From Caulobacter hibisci (lineage in GTDB: Bacteria > Pseudomonadota > Alphaproteobacteria > Caulobacterales > Caulobacteraceae): a DNA stretch of 64,000 bases. The stretch lies in assembly GCF_016135805.1 (NCBI RefSeq), contig NZ_JADWOX010000001.1:496001-560000 (forward strand), given 5' to 3'. Each line of letters starts with the position of its first letter. The first letter of the stretch is position 1. Position numbers and translations under genes: made by a program. Shown here piece by piece: positions 43,825 to 53,118 of this stretch. The notes beneath the pieces were generated by a model. The model was not told the origin of the DNA, did no database searches, and worked only from the letters and a program-made list of their open reading frames with translations.

Positions 43825-44973
43825 TCAGGCAGCAGGCCGGAAAGCGCTCGGGGGACGGCCGGCGTGCTTCTCGACGGCGGCGTTGAAGGTCGAGCGCGAG
43901 TTGAAGCCGACGTCGTAGGCGATCGACAGTATGGCCTCGTCGGTGGCGCGGATCCGCTCGACGGCCTCGTCGACCCGCCAGCGGTTCACATAGTCGAAGA
44001 AGCTCTGGCCCAGGTGCTCGTTCAGGGCCTGGGACAGGTGGTTGGGCGTCACGCCGATGCGCGCGGCCAGGGCGCTGAGCGACAGCAGCGGATCGCGATA
44101 CAGGTGGTCGGCGCGCATGGCCTGGTCCAGCCGGGCGGCGATCTCGGCCTGACGGCTGCCCGGCAGGGCCGAGCGGGCGTATTTCTCCGGCGCGGGCAGG
44201 GCCTTGGGGGTTTCGGTCTGGGGCGTGAAGATCGGCTGCTGCGACAGGCCGAACAGGCCGATCGCCGCCGTCCAGAATAGCTCGACCGCCGCGCCCGCGA
44301 CGTCCAGCCAGCTGGCGTGGGCGACGTTCAGCGCCAGCCCCGACTTCACCGCGCCCCAGATCCAGGCCGCCAGCATCACCAGCAGCAGCACCCGCAGCCA
44401 GCTCAGGGTGCGGTTCTCGATGTTGGAGAACAGGTCGCGCACCCGCTGCACATGCCGCCCCATCACCCGGAAGGCGGCGGCCAGATAGCCCAGGGTGGTG
44501 ACCAGGAACAGCGCCACGAAGGCCAGTTGCAGCGGGCCGGCCCAGACGTCGGTCTCCGCCCCGACGCCGGTATAGATGGCGATCCGCGTGGGGATCGGCA
44601 GCAGGAAGAACGGCAGGGCCAGCAGCAGGGCGATCCCCGCCGGCCAGGCCAGGCGGGCGATGCGGAGCGGGCTCCAGCCCGCTTCCGGATCCCCGGTCAT
44701 GGCCACCACATAGGACAGGATCGCCGGCCCCAGAAACAGCGAGGTCGACCACAAGATTCCCGTGGCCCACGGCGCGACGGCATAGACGCCGCCCCGATCC
44801 AGGATCAGGTCGACGCCCGACAACGCGCTCAGCAGCAGGAAGACGCCCAGGGCCGTCGAGGGGGCGGCGCGCCAGCCGGGACGCAGGGCCAGTTGCGCGG
44901 CCGCGAACAGGCCGATCGCGGCGGCGGCCGACGACAGGATCAGCACCAGTGAGCCGGTCATTCCGTCCGTCAT
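43825..44973 (-). CDS. Membrane-anchored AraC-family regulator
   Basis: The 382-residue protein has about seven membrane helices in its first 240 residues and an AraC/XylS DNA-binding domain at the C-terminus (about 285-382: LSALAARIGVTPNHLSQALNE and ILSIAYDVGFNSRSTFNAAVEKH). This 7TM-AraC layout couples a membrane signal directly to transcription. It is 117 bases upstream of the MipA/OmpV gene on the same strand, so that operon with the CPBP protein is the obvious target. Start at the ATG at 44973; an ATG four codons later is possible. Confidence 0.88.
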   Translation of the reverse strand: MTDGMTGSLVLILSSAAAAIGLFAAAQLALRPGWRAAPSTALGVFLLLSALSGVDLILDRGGVYAVAPWATGILWSTSLFLGPAILSYVVAMTGDPEAGWSPLRIARLAWPAGIALLLALPFFLLPIPTRIAIYTGVGAETDVWAGPLQLAFVALFLVTTLGYLAAAFRVMGRHVQRVRDLFSNIENRTLSWLRVLLLVMLAAWIWGAVKSGLALNVAHASWLDVAGAAVELFWTAAIGLFGLSQQPIFTPQTETPKALPAPEKYARSALPGSRQAEIAARLDQAMRADHLYRDPLLSLSALAARIGVTPNHLSQALNEHLGQSFFDYVNRWRVDEAVERIRATDEAILSIAYDVGFNSRSTFNAAVEKHAGRPPSAFRPAA

Positions 44974-45077
44974 TCCCCCGAATCCCCGCGTGGACCCTCC
45001 CGTGCGAAGCGGCGCGGAGAGTGTCGCGGAACGTGCGCCGGCGCAATCGAGCGAACGTTGGTCTCAGGCTTCAGGTC

Positions 45078-45494
45078 TCAGGCTTGAGAGAGGCTCAGCA
45101 CGTTGCCGTCGGGATCGGCGAACCAGGCGACCTTGGCGACGCCGTCCGGGGCGGTCCAGATCCCCAGCTCGTCCTGGCCAAAGCCCTCGTAGATCGTGAA
45201 GACCACCCCCCGCTCGCGCAGAGTCCGCACGGCGGCGGCGATGTCGGGCACGTGCCAGCCGAACACCGGATGGGCGCCGGCCTTGAAGTCGGGCAGGGCG
45301 GTCAGGCGGATCAGCGCGCCCTCGGCCGCCAGGAAATCGCCGAAGCCATCGGAGCTGTGCAGGGTCAGGCCCAGGGTCTCGCCATAGAAGGCCAGGGCGC
45401 GCTGGCGGTCGCCGACATGGATGAAGGCGACGGGTGTTCCGGAGATGGCTGGCACGGTCTGAGCCCCTGAGCTGTCCTGCCCAGAGCTTGGCAT
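45078..45494 (-). CDS. VOC-superfamily (glyoxalase/dioxygenase-fold) protein
   Basis: The 138-residue protein is a vicinal-oxygen-chelate fold: VAFIHVGDRQRALAFYGETLGL, HPVFGWHVPDI and VAWFADPDGNVLSLSQ are typical. VOC proteins include glyoxalase I, extradiol dioxygenases and antibiotic-binding proteins; with one such domain it would act as a dimer. Putative metal ligands include the first His in FIHVG and the Glu in YEGFG. No neighbour gives a substrate. It lies just downstream of pleC with 12 bases between the pleC stop and the upstream end of this frame. Confidence 0.82.
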   Translation of the reverse strand: MPSSGQDSSGAQTVPAISGTPVAFIHVGDRQRALAFYGETLGLTLHSSDGFGDFLAAEGALIRLTALPDFKAGAHPVFGWHVPDIAAAVRTLRERGVVFTIYEGFGQDELGIWTAPDGVAKVAWFADPDGNVLSLSQA

Positions 45495-45506
45495 CGAACC
45501 CCGGGC

Positions 45507-47975
45507 CTACGCCACCGCGTAGTCGCGCAGCATCATCGGGCTGCTCTGGCTGACCGGCAGGATGAAGCTGACCGTCGTGCCTTCGCCGGGGTTGGAAACC
45601 ATCTCCAGGGCGCCGTCGTGCATCTCGACCAGAGACTTGGTCAGGGCCAGGCCAAGGCCCGTGCCTTGCGTGGTCTTGGAGTGCTGGCTTTCCACCTGCT
45701 CGAACGGACGGGCCAGGCGGGCCAGATCCTCGGCGGCGATGCCGATGCCGGTGTCGGTGACCGACACCTTGATGCGCTCGCCCAGCGGGTCGCGGCGGAT
45801 CTCGGCGCGCACGGTGACGCGGCCGGCGCGCGGGGTGAACTTGATGGCGTTCGACAGCAGGTTCAGCAGCACCTGCTTGACCGCTCGATAGTCGGCCTCG
45901 ATCTCGGGCAGGGGCGGGAAGTCGATCTCGAGCTTCAGGCCGGCGGCCTCGGCGCGGTTGCGCACCAGGCGCACGGCGTCCTCGGTGACGTCTTCCATGT
46001 GCAGCGGCTCGAACTTCAGGTTCATCTTGCCGGCCTCGATCTTCGACATGTCGAGGATGTCGTTGATCAGGGCCAGCAGGTGCTGGCCGCTATTGTGGAT
46101 GTCGAGGCTGTAGCCCTTGTAGCGCTGGTCGCCGAGCGGGCCGAACATCTCGTTCATCATGATCTCGGAGAAGCCGTTGATGGCGTTCAGCGGCGTGCGC
46201 AGCTCGTGGGACATGTTGGCCAGGAACTCGCTCTTGGCCTTGTTGGCGCCCTCGGCCTTGACCTTCTCCATCTCGTACTTGCGGGCCAGCTCGGCCAGCT
46301 GTTCCTGGCTGCGCTCCAGGCCGGCGACGGCGTTCTGGAGCTGCTCCTCGTTGCGGCGACGGGCTTCTTCCTGGGTCTTGATGGCGGTGATGTCGGCGGC
46401 GGTCATCACCAGGCCGCCCTCGGCCGTGCGCCGCTCGCTGATCTGGATCCAGCGGCCGTCGTTCATCTCGGCCTCGCGCACGCCCTTGGCGCCGCTCGGA
46501 TCGGGGATCTCCTGGCGGATGGCCAGGGCCGCGAAGCGGTTGACCTCGGCGCGGGCGGCGCCGGGCTTGAGGACCCGCGGCTCGATCGAGAAGACGTCGC
46601 GGTAGTTGCGGTTGCACATCAGCAGCCGGCCTTGGCGGTCCCACAGCACGAAGGCTTCCGACACGCTCTCGATGGCGTCGCGCAGGCGGATCTCGGCGGC
46701 CTGGGCGCGGGCCTGGGCCAGGCGCTCCTCGGTGACGTCGAGCGCCACGCCGATGATCCGCGAATAGCCGTCCTCGCCCGGCTTGCCGAAGCCCTGGCCG
46801 CGGGCGTCCACCCAGATCGAGCGGCCGCCGTGCTCGCGGGCGGGAATGCGGAACGAGACGTCGAAGGCGCCGAACTGGGCGGCGTTGGCCAGGGCCTGGC
46901 GCACCCGGTCGCGGTGGTCGGCCGAGATCCGCTCGATCAGGTCCTGGCCGGGCGCGACGCCGCCGCCGCCCCAGCCGAACATCGCGCCGGTGACGTCGGA
47001 CATGTAGACCTCGTCCGAGCGCAGGTCCCATTCCCAGATGCCGCAGCGGGCGGCTTCGACGGCCAGGCGGAAGCGCTGCTCGCTGTCGAGGAACTCGCGC
47101 TGGGCGTTTTCGGCGCGGCGGCTCTGCAGGATCAGGATCAGGGCCAGGGCGATGCCGGCCGCCAGCGGGATCAGCAGCGACAACGCCCCTTCCATCAGGC
47201 GGCGGTCGACATTGGCGACGGTGTGGCTGGGGGCGCTGACGGCGGCGATCAGGGCGCCTTGGGCCAGGGGCTCGAAGGCCACGTCCTGGCCCGAGCCGTC
47301 GAGGCCCTTGCCGGTCAGGGCGGCGGCCCCGCCTTGCAGGTCGTCGATGGTCAAGGCGTAGGCCTGGTCGAGGCTGGCGGCGCCCTGGACGGCGCGGCCC
47401 AGGCCGACCAGAAGGCCGCCGTCCGGCAGGAAGAGGGCGGTGGAGCGGGTCTTTTCGGTCTCGCCCAGCAGGCGCGACGGATCGCCGGCGGCCACCACAT
47501 AGCCGGGGCCGGCGGTGGTCTGGGCGGCCATGGCGACATAGAGGCGTCCGCTGCGGCCGACGCCGCCCACCCACACGCTGCGGCCCGAAGCGGCGGCGGC
47601 GCGAGCGGCCGCGCGCCAGTCGGCGGAAGGATCACGGCCGGCGACGGCCATGACTTCGCCAGTGGTGGTGACGGCTACGGCCATGGCCTCGCCGCCGGCG
47701 GCGCGCAGGGCGGTTTCGGCCGCGTCCATGGCGGCGGTCGGATCGCGTTGCAGCAGGTCGCCTGCCGCCGACAGGCCGGCGCGCTGGGCGGCCAGGTTGG
47801 TCTCGACCTTGCCGGCCAGGATCTGGGCCTGGGCCGTCAGGGCCGCGCCGCCGGGCGGGGCGGCGGCTTCCTTTTGGAGCTTGTGGGCGCCGAGGGCGGT
47901 GTAGACGGCCAGCAGCAGCAGGGCGGCCAGGATCACGATGCGGACATAGGCCTGCGACGACCGGGCGGCGCGCAT
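45507..47975 (-). CDS. pleC: Sensor histidine kinase/phosphatase PleC
   Basis: PleC controls DivK and PleD phosphorylation and is needed for pili, stalk and motility in Caulobacter. The protein has a membrane helix (about residues 9-28), a periplasmic domain, a second helix (about 260-280), two PAS domains (about 290-540), a short coiled coil, the H-box NMSHELRTPLNAINGFSEI with His590, and a HATPase domain (DTGIGI, GTGLGLALTKSLV). From the catalytic His to the end there are 232 residues, and a Phe in RPFEQ lies 168 after it; both equal C. crescentus PleC (His610, Phe778, 842 residues, from memory). The start is uncertain: a GTG at 48062 would add 29 residues, but those codons look non-coding. 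Confidence 0.88.
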   Translation of the reverse strand: MRAARSSQAYVRIVILAALLLLAVYTALGAHKLQKEAAAPPGGAALTAQAQILAGKVETNLAAQRAGLSAAGDLLQRDPTAAMDAAETALRAAGGEAMAVAVTTTGEVMAVAGRDPSADWRAAARAAAASGRSVWVGGVGRSGRLYVAMAAQTTAGPGYVVAAGDPSRLLGETEKTRSTALFLPDGGLLVGLGRAVQGAASLDQAYALTIDDLQGGAAALTGKGLDGSGQDVAFEPLAQGALIAAVSAPSHTVANVDRRLMEGALSLLIPLAAGIALALILILQSRRAENAQREFLDSEQRFRLAVEAARCGIWEWDLRSDEVYMSDVTGAMFGWGGGGVAPGQDLIERISADHRDRVRQALANAAQFGAFDVSFRIPAREHGGRSIWVDARGQGFGKPGEDGYSRIIGVALDVTEERLAQARAQAAEIRLRDAIESVSEAFVLWDRQGRLLMCNRNYRDVFSIEPRVLKPGAARAEVNRFAALAIRQEIPDPSGAKGVREAEMNDGRWIQISERRTAEGGLVMTAADITAIKTQEEARRRNEEQLQNAVAGLERSQEQLAELARKYEMEKVKAEGANKAKSEFLANMSHELRTPLNAINGFSEIMMNEMFGPLGDQRYKGYSLDIHNSGQHLLALINDILDMSKIEAGKMNLKFEPLHMEDVTEDAVRLVRNRAEAAGLKLEIDFPPLPEIEADYRAVKQVLLNLLSNAIKFTPRAGRVTVRAEIRRDPLGERIKVSVTDTGIGIAAEDLARLARPFEQVESQHSKTTQGTGLGLALTKSLVEMHDGALEMVSNPGEGTTVSFILPVSQSSPMMLRDYAVA

Positions 47976-48405
47976 GCGGGCCACGCCCGCAGCCGTAAGT
48001 CCGGCCTTCGCCGTCCTTCCGGTTTTCGCCCCGCCAATCCGCAACGCCACGAACTCCCGCACCCCAGGCGAGTCAGTTCGCCAGTCATGGTAAATCTACC
48101 GTACCCGTTCGGTCGGCGTCACCCTGGCGTGGGTCAATTCCCTGGGGGCTGAGCGGATTGGTCGCAACCGTTGCGCGGAGGAATCACCTGAGGCTCTCGT
48201 CCCCGGTGTCCTTCCCCCTCTGCGGGAGAGGGGGCGGCCGGAGGCGTGTTCGACCGCCCTTATTTTTAGAAAGTCATCGCCCGCTTCATGCGGGCGACCC
48301 AAGCCGAGCCAGCCAGAAGCTGAGACGCCGCTTGGGTCGCCCGGACGAGCCGGGCGATGACTTTGATAATATGGAGCTTTTAGTACAGCTTGCTGGGGAT
48401 GGACT
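47976..48405. other. Repeat-rich gap between pepN and pleC
   Basis: These 430 bases contain no convincing gene. They hold a hairpin CCCCCTCT-GCGGG-AGAGGGGG (48214-48234), the family B repeat at 48270-48364, and a roughly 200-base segment before pleC that should contain its promoter; no CtrA or other known box was recognised there. Confidence 0.5.
48270..48364. repeat. Palindromic intergenic repeat, family B copy 2
   Basis: AAAGTCATCGCCCG at the left end and CGGGCGATGACTTT at the right end are inverted; the inside repeats CGGGCGACCCAAGC and GCTTGGGTCGCCCGG as at 31275-31362. Only the loop region between the two halves differs clearly between copies. On the minus strand it lies just downstream of pepN. 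Confidence 0.85.
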
Positions 48406-50997
48406 TCAATCCAGCGCCCGGCCGGCCAGCTCCAGCACGTTCTTCGACAGGCCCGGCGCGGCCTTCACCCGTTCCAGTTCGCGCCGCATCAGGTCGCCCA
48501 GCGCCGGCACATAGCGCCGCCAACTGCCCAGGGGCTCGACCAGGCGGGCGGCGGTCATTGGATTGAAGCCGTCCACGGCCAGGATCTGGTCGGCCAGGAA
48601 ACGGTAGCCCGCGCCGCTGGGGTCGTGGAAGCGGGCCGGGTTGGCGCTGGCGAAGCCCTGGACCAGGGCGCGGAAGCGGTTGGGATTGCCGGCGTCGAAG
48701 TCGGCGTGCTCGGTCAGGGCCAGAACCCGCTTCAGCGCACCCTCCGAAGGATCGCGGGCCTGCACCGAGAACCACTTGTCGAGCACCAGCGGTTCGTGCC
48801 GCCATTTGGCGTGGAAGGCGGCCAGGGCCGTCTCGCAGGGCTCGCCGCCGACCGCCAGCAGGGCCGACAGGCCGCCCATGGCGTCGGTCAGGGCCGAAGC
48901 GCTCTCGAAATGGCCGACGATGCGCTGCACGTTGTCGGCGTGCGGATCGGCGGCCAGCAGGTCGACGCAGGCGTTGCGCAGGGCCCGGCGGCCGGCCGAG
49001 GCGGCGTCGGGCGAGAACTCGCCATCGCTCTGCATGGCGCCGTGGATGCGGCCCAGCTGCTCGCCCAGGTGCACGGCGATGCGGGCACGCAGCAGGCGGC
49101 GGGCCTCGTGGATGGCGGCCGGATCGGCCGGATCGACGGCCAGGGCCAGGTCGCCCTCGCTGGGCAGGGCCAGCAGCAGGGCCTTGAAGGCCGGATCGGC
49201 GGCCTCGTCGTCCAGCGCCTGGCCCAGGGCCTGGGCGTAGCGCTCCTCGCCGACCTCGTCAGGCGCGCCGGCCGCGCGGGACAGGATCAGGCCGCGGGCC
49301 AGGGTCTGGCCGGCTTCCCAGCGGTTGAAGAGGTCCGGATCGGCGGCGAACAGCACATAGGCGTCGGCCGGGCGCGCGTCGGTGGTCAGGGTCACCGGGG
49401 CCGAGAAGCCGCGCAGGGCCGAGATCACCGGCGTTTCGGCCACGCCCTCCCAGCACACCGTCAGGCTCTCGCCCTCCAGCAGCACCACCTCGCTGTAGCG
49501 CAAGGGCTCGCCGTCCTGGCTCAGCAGGCCGATGGTCACTGGGATCGGCAGCGGCGTCTTGACCGGCTGGCCGCTGGTCGGGGCGGTCTTCTGGCTCAGG
49601 GTGATCGACAGCGCCTGGGCGGCCGCGTCATAGGCGTGGGTCAGAGACACCGAAGGCGTGCCGGCCTGTTCGTACCAGGAAAAGAACGACGACAGGTCGC
49701 GGCCCGAGGCTTCCGCGAAACAGGCGATGAAGGCCTCGACCGTGGTCGCCTCGCCGTCGTGGCGCTCGAAATAGAGGTCCAGGCCCGCCCGGAACGCCTG
49801 CGCGCCCAGGATGGTCTTCAGCATGCGGATGATCTCCGCGCCCTTCTCGTAGATGGTCGCGGTGTAGAAGTTGTCGATCTTCAGATAGCTGGACGGCCGC
49901 ACGGGGTGGGCCAGCGGGCCGGCGTCCTCGGCGAACTGGCGCGCGCGCAGGGCCTTGACGTCCTTGATCCGCTGGACCGCCTCACCGCGCATGTCGGCGC
50001 TGAAGCTCTGGTCGCGGAAGACCGTCAGGCCCTCCTTCAGGCACAGCTGGAACCAGTCGCGGCAGGTGATGCGGTTGCCGGTCCAGTTGTGGAAATATTC
50101 GTGGGCGACCACGCTCTCGATGCGCTCGTAATCGAAGTCGGTGGCCGTCTCGGGCTCGGCCAGCAGCAGGGAGCTGTTGAAGATGTTCAGCCCCTTGTTC
50201 TCCATGGCCCCGAAGTTGAAGTCACGCACGGCGACGATCATGAACAGGTCCAGATCGTATTCGCGGCCGAACGCCTCCTCGTCCCACTTCATCGAGCGCT
50301 TCAGGGCGTCCAGGGCGTAGGCGGCGCGCGAGGCCTGGCCGGGGTCGACAAATACCTTCAGCGCCACGGTGCGGCCGCTCATGGTGGTGAAATCGTCCGC
50401 CAGCACGTCCAGCCGACCGGCGACCAGAGCGAACAGGTAGGCCGGCTTGGGGAAGGGGTCGTTCCAGACGGCGAAGTGGCGACCGTCCGGCAGTTCGCCC
50501 GAGTCCATCAGGTTGCCGTTGCTGAGCAGGTGCTCGAAGGCCGCGTCGGCCTCGATCCGCACCGTGTAGCGGCTCAGCACGTCGGGCCGGTCGGGGAAGA
50601 AGGTGATGGTGCGGAAGCCCTCGGCCTCGCACTGGGTGCAGAACCGCCCGCCCGACATGTAGAGGCCCATCAGCGCCTTGTTGGCCGACGGATCGATCTC
50701 GACCTGCGTGACCAGCTCGAAGGCGTCGGGCACGTCGTCGATCGTCAGCCGCTCGTCGTCCAGATCGTACTGGTTGGCGCTCAGCGCCTGGCCGTCGATG
50801 GCGACCGAGATCAGCTTCAGCCGCTCGCCGTTCAGCGACAGCGGCTCGCCGGCCGCGCCCGTCCGTTTGACCTTCAGCGTGGCCGTCACGCGCGTCGCCG
50901 ACGGCTCGAGCTGGAAGGACAGATGCGTCGTCTCGATCTCGAACGGGAACGGACGATAGTCGGAGAGCCGGATCGGCTGGGGCGTTTCGGTGCGCAT
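48406..50997 (-). CDS. pepN: Aminopeptidase N (M1 family)
   Basis: PepN removes N-terminal residues from peptides in the cytoplasm. The 863-residue protein has the exopeptidase motif FGAMENKGL (about residue 262), the zinc site VVAHEYFHNWTGNR (about 295-308) and the downstream Glu in LKEGLTVFRDQ, then the ERAP-like helical C-terminal domains. Size equals the E. coli PepN class. The ATG at 50997 (MRTETPQPIRLSDY) is the usual family start; the longer frame reads into the divergent promoter. It lies upstream of pleC on the same strand, separated by the repeat-rich gap. Confidence 0.95.
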   Translation of the reverse strand: MRTETPQPIRLSDYRPFPFEIETTHLSFQLEPSATRVTATLKVKRTGAAGEPLSLNGERLKLISVAIDGQALSANQYDLDDERLTIDDVPDAFELVTQVEIDPSANKALMGLYMSGGRFCTQCEAEGFRTITFFPDRPDVLSRYTVRIEADAAFEHLLSNGNLMDSGELPDGRHFAVWNDPFPKPAYLFALVAGRLDVLADDFTTMSGRTVALKVFVDPGQASRAAYALDALKRSMKWDEEAFGREYDLDLFMIVAVRDFNFGAMENKGLNIFNSSLLLAEPETATDFDYERIESVVAHEYFHNWTGNRITCRDWFQLCLKEGLTVFRDQSFSADMRGEAVQRIKDVKALRARQFAEDAGPLAHPVRPSSYLKIDNFYTATIYEKGAEIIRMLKTILGAQAFRAGLDLYFERHDGEATTVEAFIACFAEASGRDLSSFFSWYEQAGTPSVSLTHAYDAAAQALSITLSQKTAPTSGQPVKTPLPIPVTIGLLSQDGEPLRYSEVVLLEGESLTVCWEGVAETPVISALRGFSAPVTLTTDARPADAYVLFAADPDLFNRWEAGQTLARGLILSRAAGAPDEVGEERYAQALGQALDDEAADPAFKALLLALPSEGDLALAVDPADPAAIHEARRLLRARIAVHLGEQLGRIHGAMQSDGEFSPDAASAGRRALRNACVDLLAADPHADNVQRIVGHFESASALTDAMGGLSALLAVGGEPCETALAAFHAKWRHEPLVLDKWFSVQARDPSEGALKRVLALTEHADFDAGNPNRFRALVQGFASANPARFHDPSGAGYRFLADQILAVDGFNPMTAARLVEPLGSWRRYVPALGDLMRRELERVKAAPGLSKNVLELAGRALD

Positions 50998-51095
50998 ACG
51001 GCCAATGTAGTCGCGCCTCGTGGCGGCGGCGAGGCCGGCGGTTGCGCGGTTTGTCGATTTATCGGCTAAGTTTCGAAGCTCAACCGGAGGCGCCG

Positions 51096-51998
51096 ATGTC
51101 GGAGACCCTCGCCAAAGGCGGCGGCCGCATTTCAACAGGCCGTCGGATCATCGTCCTGGTCTGGGCGATGATCCTGACGCTGGTCCCCTGTGTGGCGGGG
51201 CTCGTCGTGCTGGCGAGCAGGAACATTGCCGGCGGCTTCAGCGCTCATCTCGCGCCGCCCAGCCTCTCGTTCTACTTCGCTCTGGGCGAAGAGCCCCTGG
51301 CCGCTCTGGCGGCGATCCTGGCCGCGCTCGGGACCTACATCCTGCTGGTTCGGCTGGCTGAACGGCGCTGGCCGTCAGAGTTGGCGCCGGCCTTCGCGAT
51401 TCCCGAACTGAGCCTGGGGATTACCGCGGCTGCGCTCGCCTTCGGCCTGTTGATGGGCGTTCTCACATTGAGCGGAGCCGTGGTCTGGCGGCCGACGACG
51501 TCCATCGACTGGTATGGGGCGCTGGCGAGCGGTCTGCCCCAGGGCGTGTTCGGCGGATGGCTGCTGGGCTTGGCCGTACAGGGCGGGACCGCACGGTTGG
51601 CTACTCGGGCGCTCGGACCGGTCGCGGGCGTCGTGCTCGCGGCCTTGCTGGCCTCCTGGCTTGTATCGCCGGGGTGGAAGCTGGCGCCGATCCTGCGCGT
51701 GAACGCTACGCTGGGCGGAGCCATCCTCGGCCTGCTGTGGCTTCGCCGTCAGCGGTTGTGGCTTGGGCTTGGCCTATCGACGGGGTGGGGCGCGCTGTCG
51801 GGGGCGGTCATCGGCGGTCCTGCTCTGTTTTGCGCTGAGGATACGTCCATCTACGAGCCTGGGCGGGGGATCCTGATCGCCTGGCTGCGAGGAACCGAGG
51901 GTCCGGAAAACTCGGTCCTCTTGTTGATCGGGTGCGTCGTCGGTGTCGGCTGGCTGGCCTGGCGCGCCTGGAAGGAAGGCTGCTTCTCCAAGGCTTGA
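51096..51998 (+). CDS. Membrane protein, CPBP-like fold without the catalytic motif
   Basis: The 300-residue protein has about seven hydrophobic segments. The order of segments resembles CPBP intramembrane proteases: LAERRWPSEL, then a region where E-E-x-x-x-R is expected (GVFGGWLLGLAVQGG), ALGPVAGVVLAALLASW in place of the His-bearing helix, and RLWLGLGLSTGWGA in place of RLW-x-x-x-x-H. All metal-binding residues appear replaced. It may be a catalytically dead paralogue, or only a distant look-alike. The ATG has CGGAGG ten bases upstream. Divergent from pepN by 98 bases. Confidence 0.6.
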   Translation: MSETLAKGGGRISTGRRIIVLVWAMILTLVPCVAGLVVLASRNIAGGFSAHLAPPSLSFYFALGEEPLAALAAILAALGTYILLVRLAERRWPSELAPAFAIPELSLGITAAALAFGLLMGVLTLSGAVVWRPTTSIDWYGALASGLPQGVFGGWLLGLAVQGGTARLATRALGPVAGVVLAALLASWLVSPGWKLAPILRVNATLGGAILGLLWLRRQRLWLGLGLSTGWGALSGAVIGGPALFCAEDTSIYEPGRGILIAWLRGTEGPENSVLLLIGCVVGVGWLAWRAWKEGCFSKA

Positions 51999-52080
51999 GG
52001 CGGATCAATGTGCGCCCTGGCTGGCGGGCGCATCACCCCCTTCGACGCCTCGACGCGTCGAATTCCAAGGGGATAAGATC

Positions 52081-52734
52081 ATGACCGCCCTCCGCCTCGC
52101 CCTGCTCGCCGGCCTAACGCTCGCCGCCGCCGGCACGGGCGCTTACGCCCAGGAGGCGTTCATGCCCGCCGCCAAGGGGACCTGGCAGGTCAATCTGCGC
52201 GCCACCGGCGTGTTGCCAGACGCGGGCGATCCGATCGTCACGGCCGCCGGCGCGGCCACCGGCCTGAAGGCCGACGTCAAGGACGACGTCAAGCCGACCC
52301 TGGGCGTCTCCTACTTCCTCACCGACAAGCTCGCCGTCGAGGTGATCGCCGGCACGACCCAGCACACGATCAAGGCCGTGGGGCCGGGGACCGACGTCGT
52401 GGTCCACAAGACCTGGGTGCTGCCGCCGGTGGTCTCGGCCCAGTACCACTTCGCGCCCAGGGCGCGGTTCAATCCCTATGTCGGGGCGGGGCTGAACTAC
52501 ATGCTGTTCTACAGCGGCAAGGATCGCAACGGCTTCACCGTCGATCTCGACGACGGCTTTGGCTACGCCCTGCAGGCCGGCGCCGACATCGCCGTGAAGG
52601 GTCCGTACGTCGTCAATCTCGACGTCAAGAAGGTGTGGTTCGAGACCGACGCCAAGATCAACGGCGGGGCGCTGAAGTCCAAGGTGAACCTGGATCCGAC
52701 GGTGGTCTCGGTCGGGATCGGGCGGCGGTTCTAG
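52081..52734 (+). CDS. OmpW-family outer-membrane protein
   Basis: The 217-residue protein has a signal peptide (cleavage after AYA) and an eight-stranded OmpW-type barrel: GTWQVNLRATGVLPD, PTLGVSYFLTDKLAVEVIAG, HKTWVLPPVVSAQYHF, FNPYVGAGLNYMLFY and a C-terminal Phe (VSVGIGRRF). OmpW channels hydrophobic small molecules through lateral openings. The ATG at 52081 follows an AAGGGGATAAG stretch. It stands alone, converging on the membrane-protein gene at 52744 with nine bases between. Confidence 0.9.
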   Translation: MTALRLALLAGLTLAAAGTGAYAQEAFMPAAKGTWQVNLRATGVLPDAGDPIVTAAGAATGLKADVKDDVKPTLGVSYFLTDKLAVEVIAGTTQHTIKAVGPGTDVVVHKTWVLPPVVSAQYHFAPRARFNPYVGAGLNYMLFYSGKDRNGFTVDLDDGFGYALQAGADIAVKGPYVVNLDVKKVWFETDAKINGGALKSKVNLDPTVVSVGIGRRF

Positions 52735-52743
52735 ATCGCCAGT

Positions 52744-53118
52744 CTAGGCGGTTTTCGCCTTGTCCCGCAGCGACAGGCAGTAGCCGATCGTCACCGCCAG
52801 GCCGAGCAGGATGGCGCCGCTGCCGCCGACGACGGCCACGCCCTGTGGCGCGAAGGCCCACAGGCCGGCATAGACGAGACCGCTCAACGCCAGCGACCAG
52901 CCCGCGACCCGGCTGGCCCGCTGGGCCTGGGCGTTGGGGACGAAGCGCTTGGGGATGCGGTTGCCCGACCAGGCGACCATCAGGCCGATGGCGCCCATGA
53001 CCAGCCGGTTGACCATGTCGGTGTCGATATAGCCCAGCTTGCGGGCCAGGGTCGCGGCCAGGGCCAGCACCACGATGCCGAGGCCCCAGGCGAAGTCGGC
53101 GATGATGTCCTTCTTCAT
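52744..53118 (-). CDS. Small membrane protein partnered with SdpR-like regulator (SdpI-like)
   Basis: The 124-residue protein has about four membrane helices. The segment GNRIPKRF followed by ASRVAGWSLALSGLVYAGLW resembles the C-terminal part of SdpI-type proteins, in which SdpI is both immunity protein and signal receptor in Bacillus. Its ATG overlaps the ArsR-type regulator stop (ATGA), an operon structure parallel to sdpR-sdpI. Homology is tentative; the gene order is the stronger argument. Confidence 0.6.
   Translation of the reverse strand: MKKDIIADFAWGLGIVVLALAATLARKLGYIDTDMVNRLVMGAIGLMVAWSGNRIPKRFVPNAQAQRASRVAGWSLALSGLVYAGLWAFAPQGVAVVGGSGAILLGLAVTIGYCLSLRDKAKTA

Noticed and set aside
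45618..48152. An 844-codon plus-strand frame opposite pleC
   Set aside because: PleC motifs and residue spacing prove the minus-strand gene; the opposite frame has no recognisable domain or ribosome site.
48625..51069. An 814-codon open frame on the plus strand opposite pepN
   Set aside because: It is the antisense of a clear M1 aminopeptidase; the composition (Gly/Gln/Arg/Val-rich, no domains) is typical of GC-rich shadow frames.
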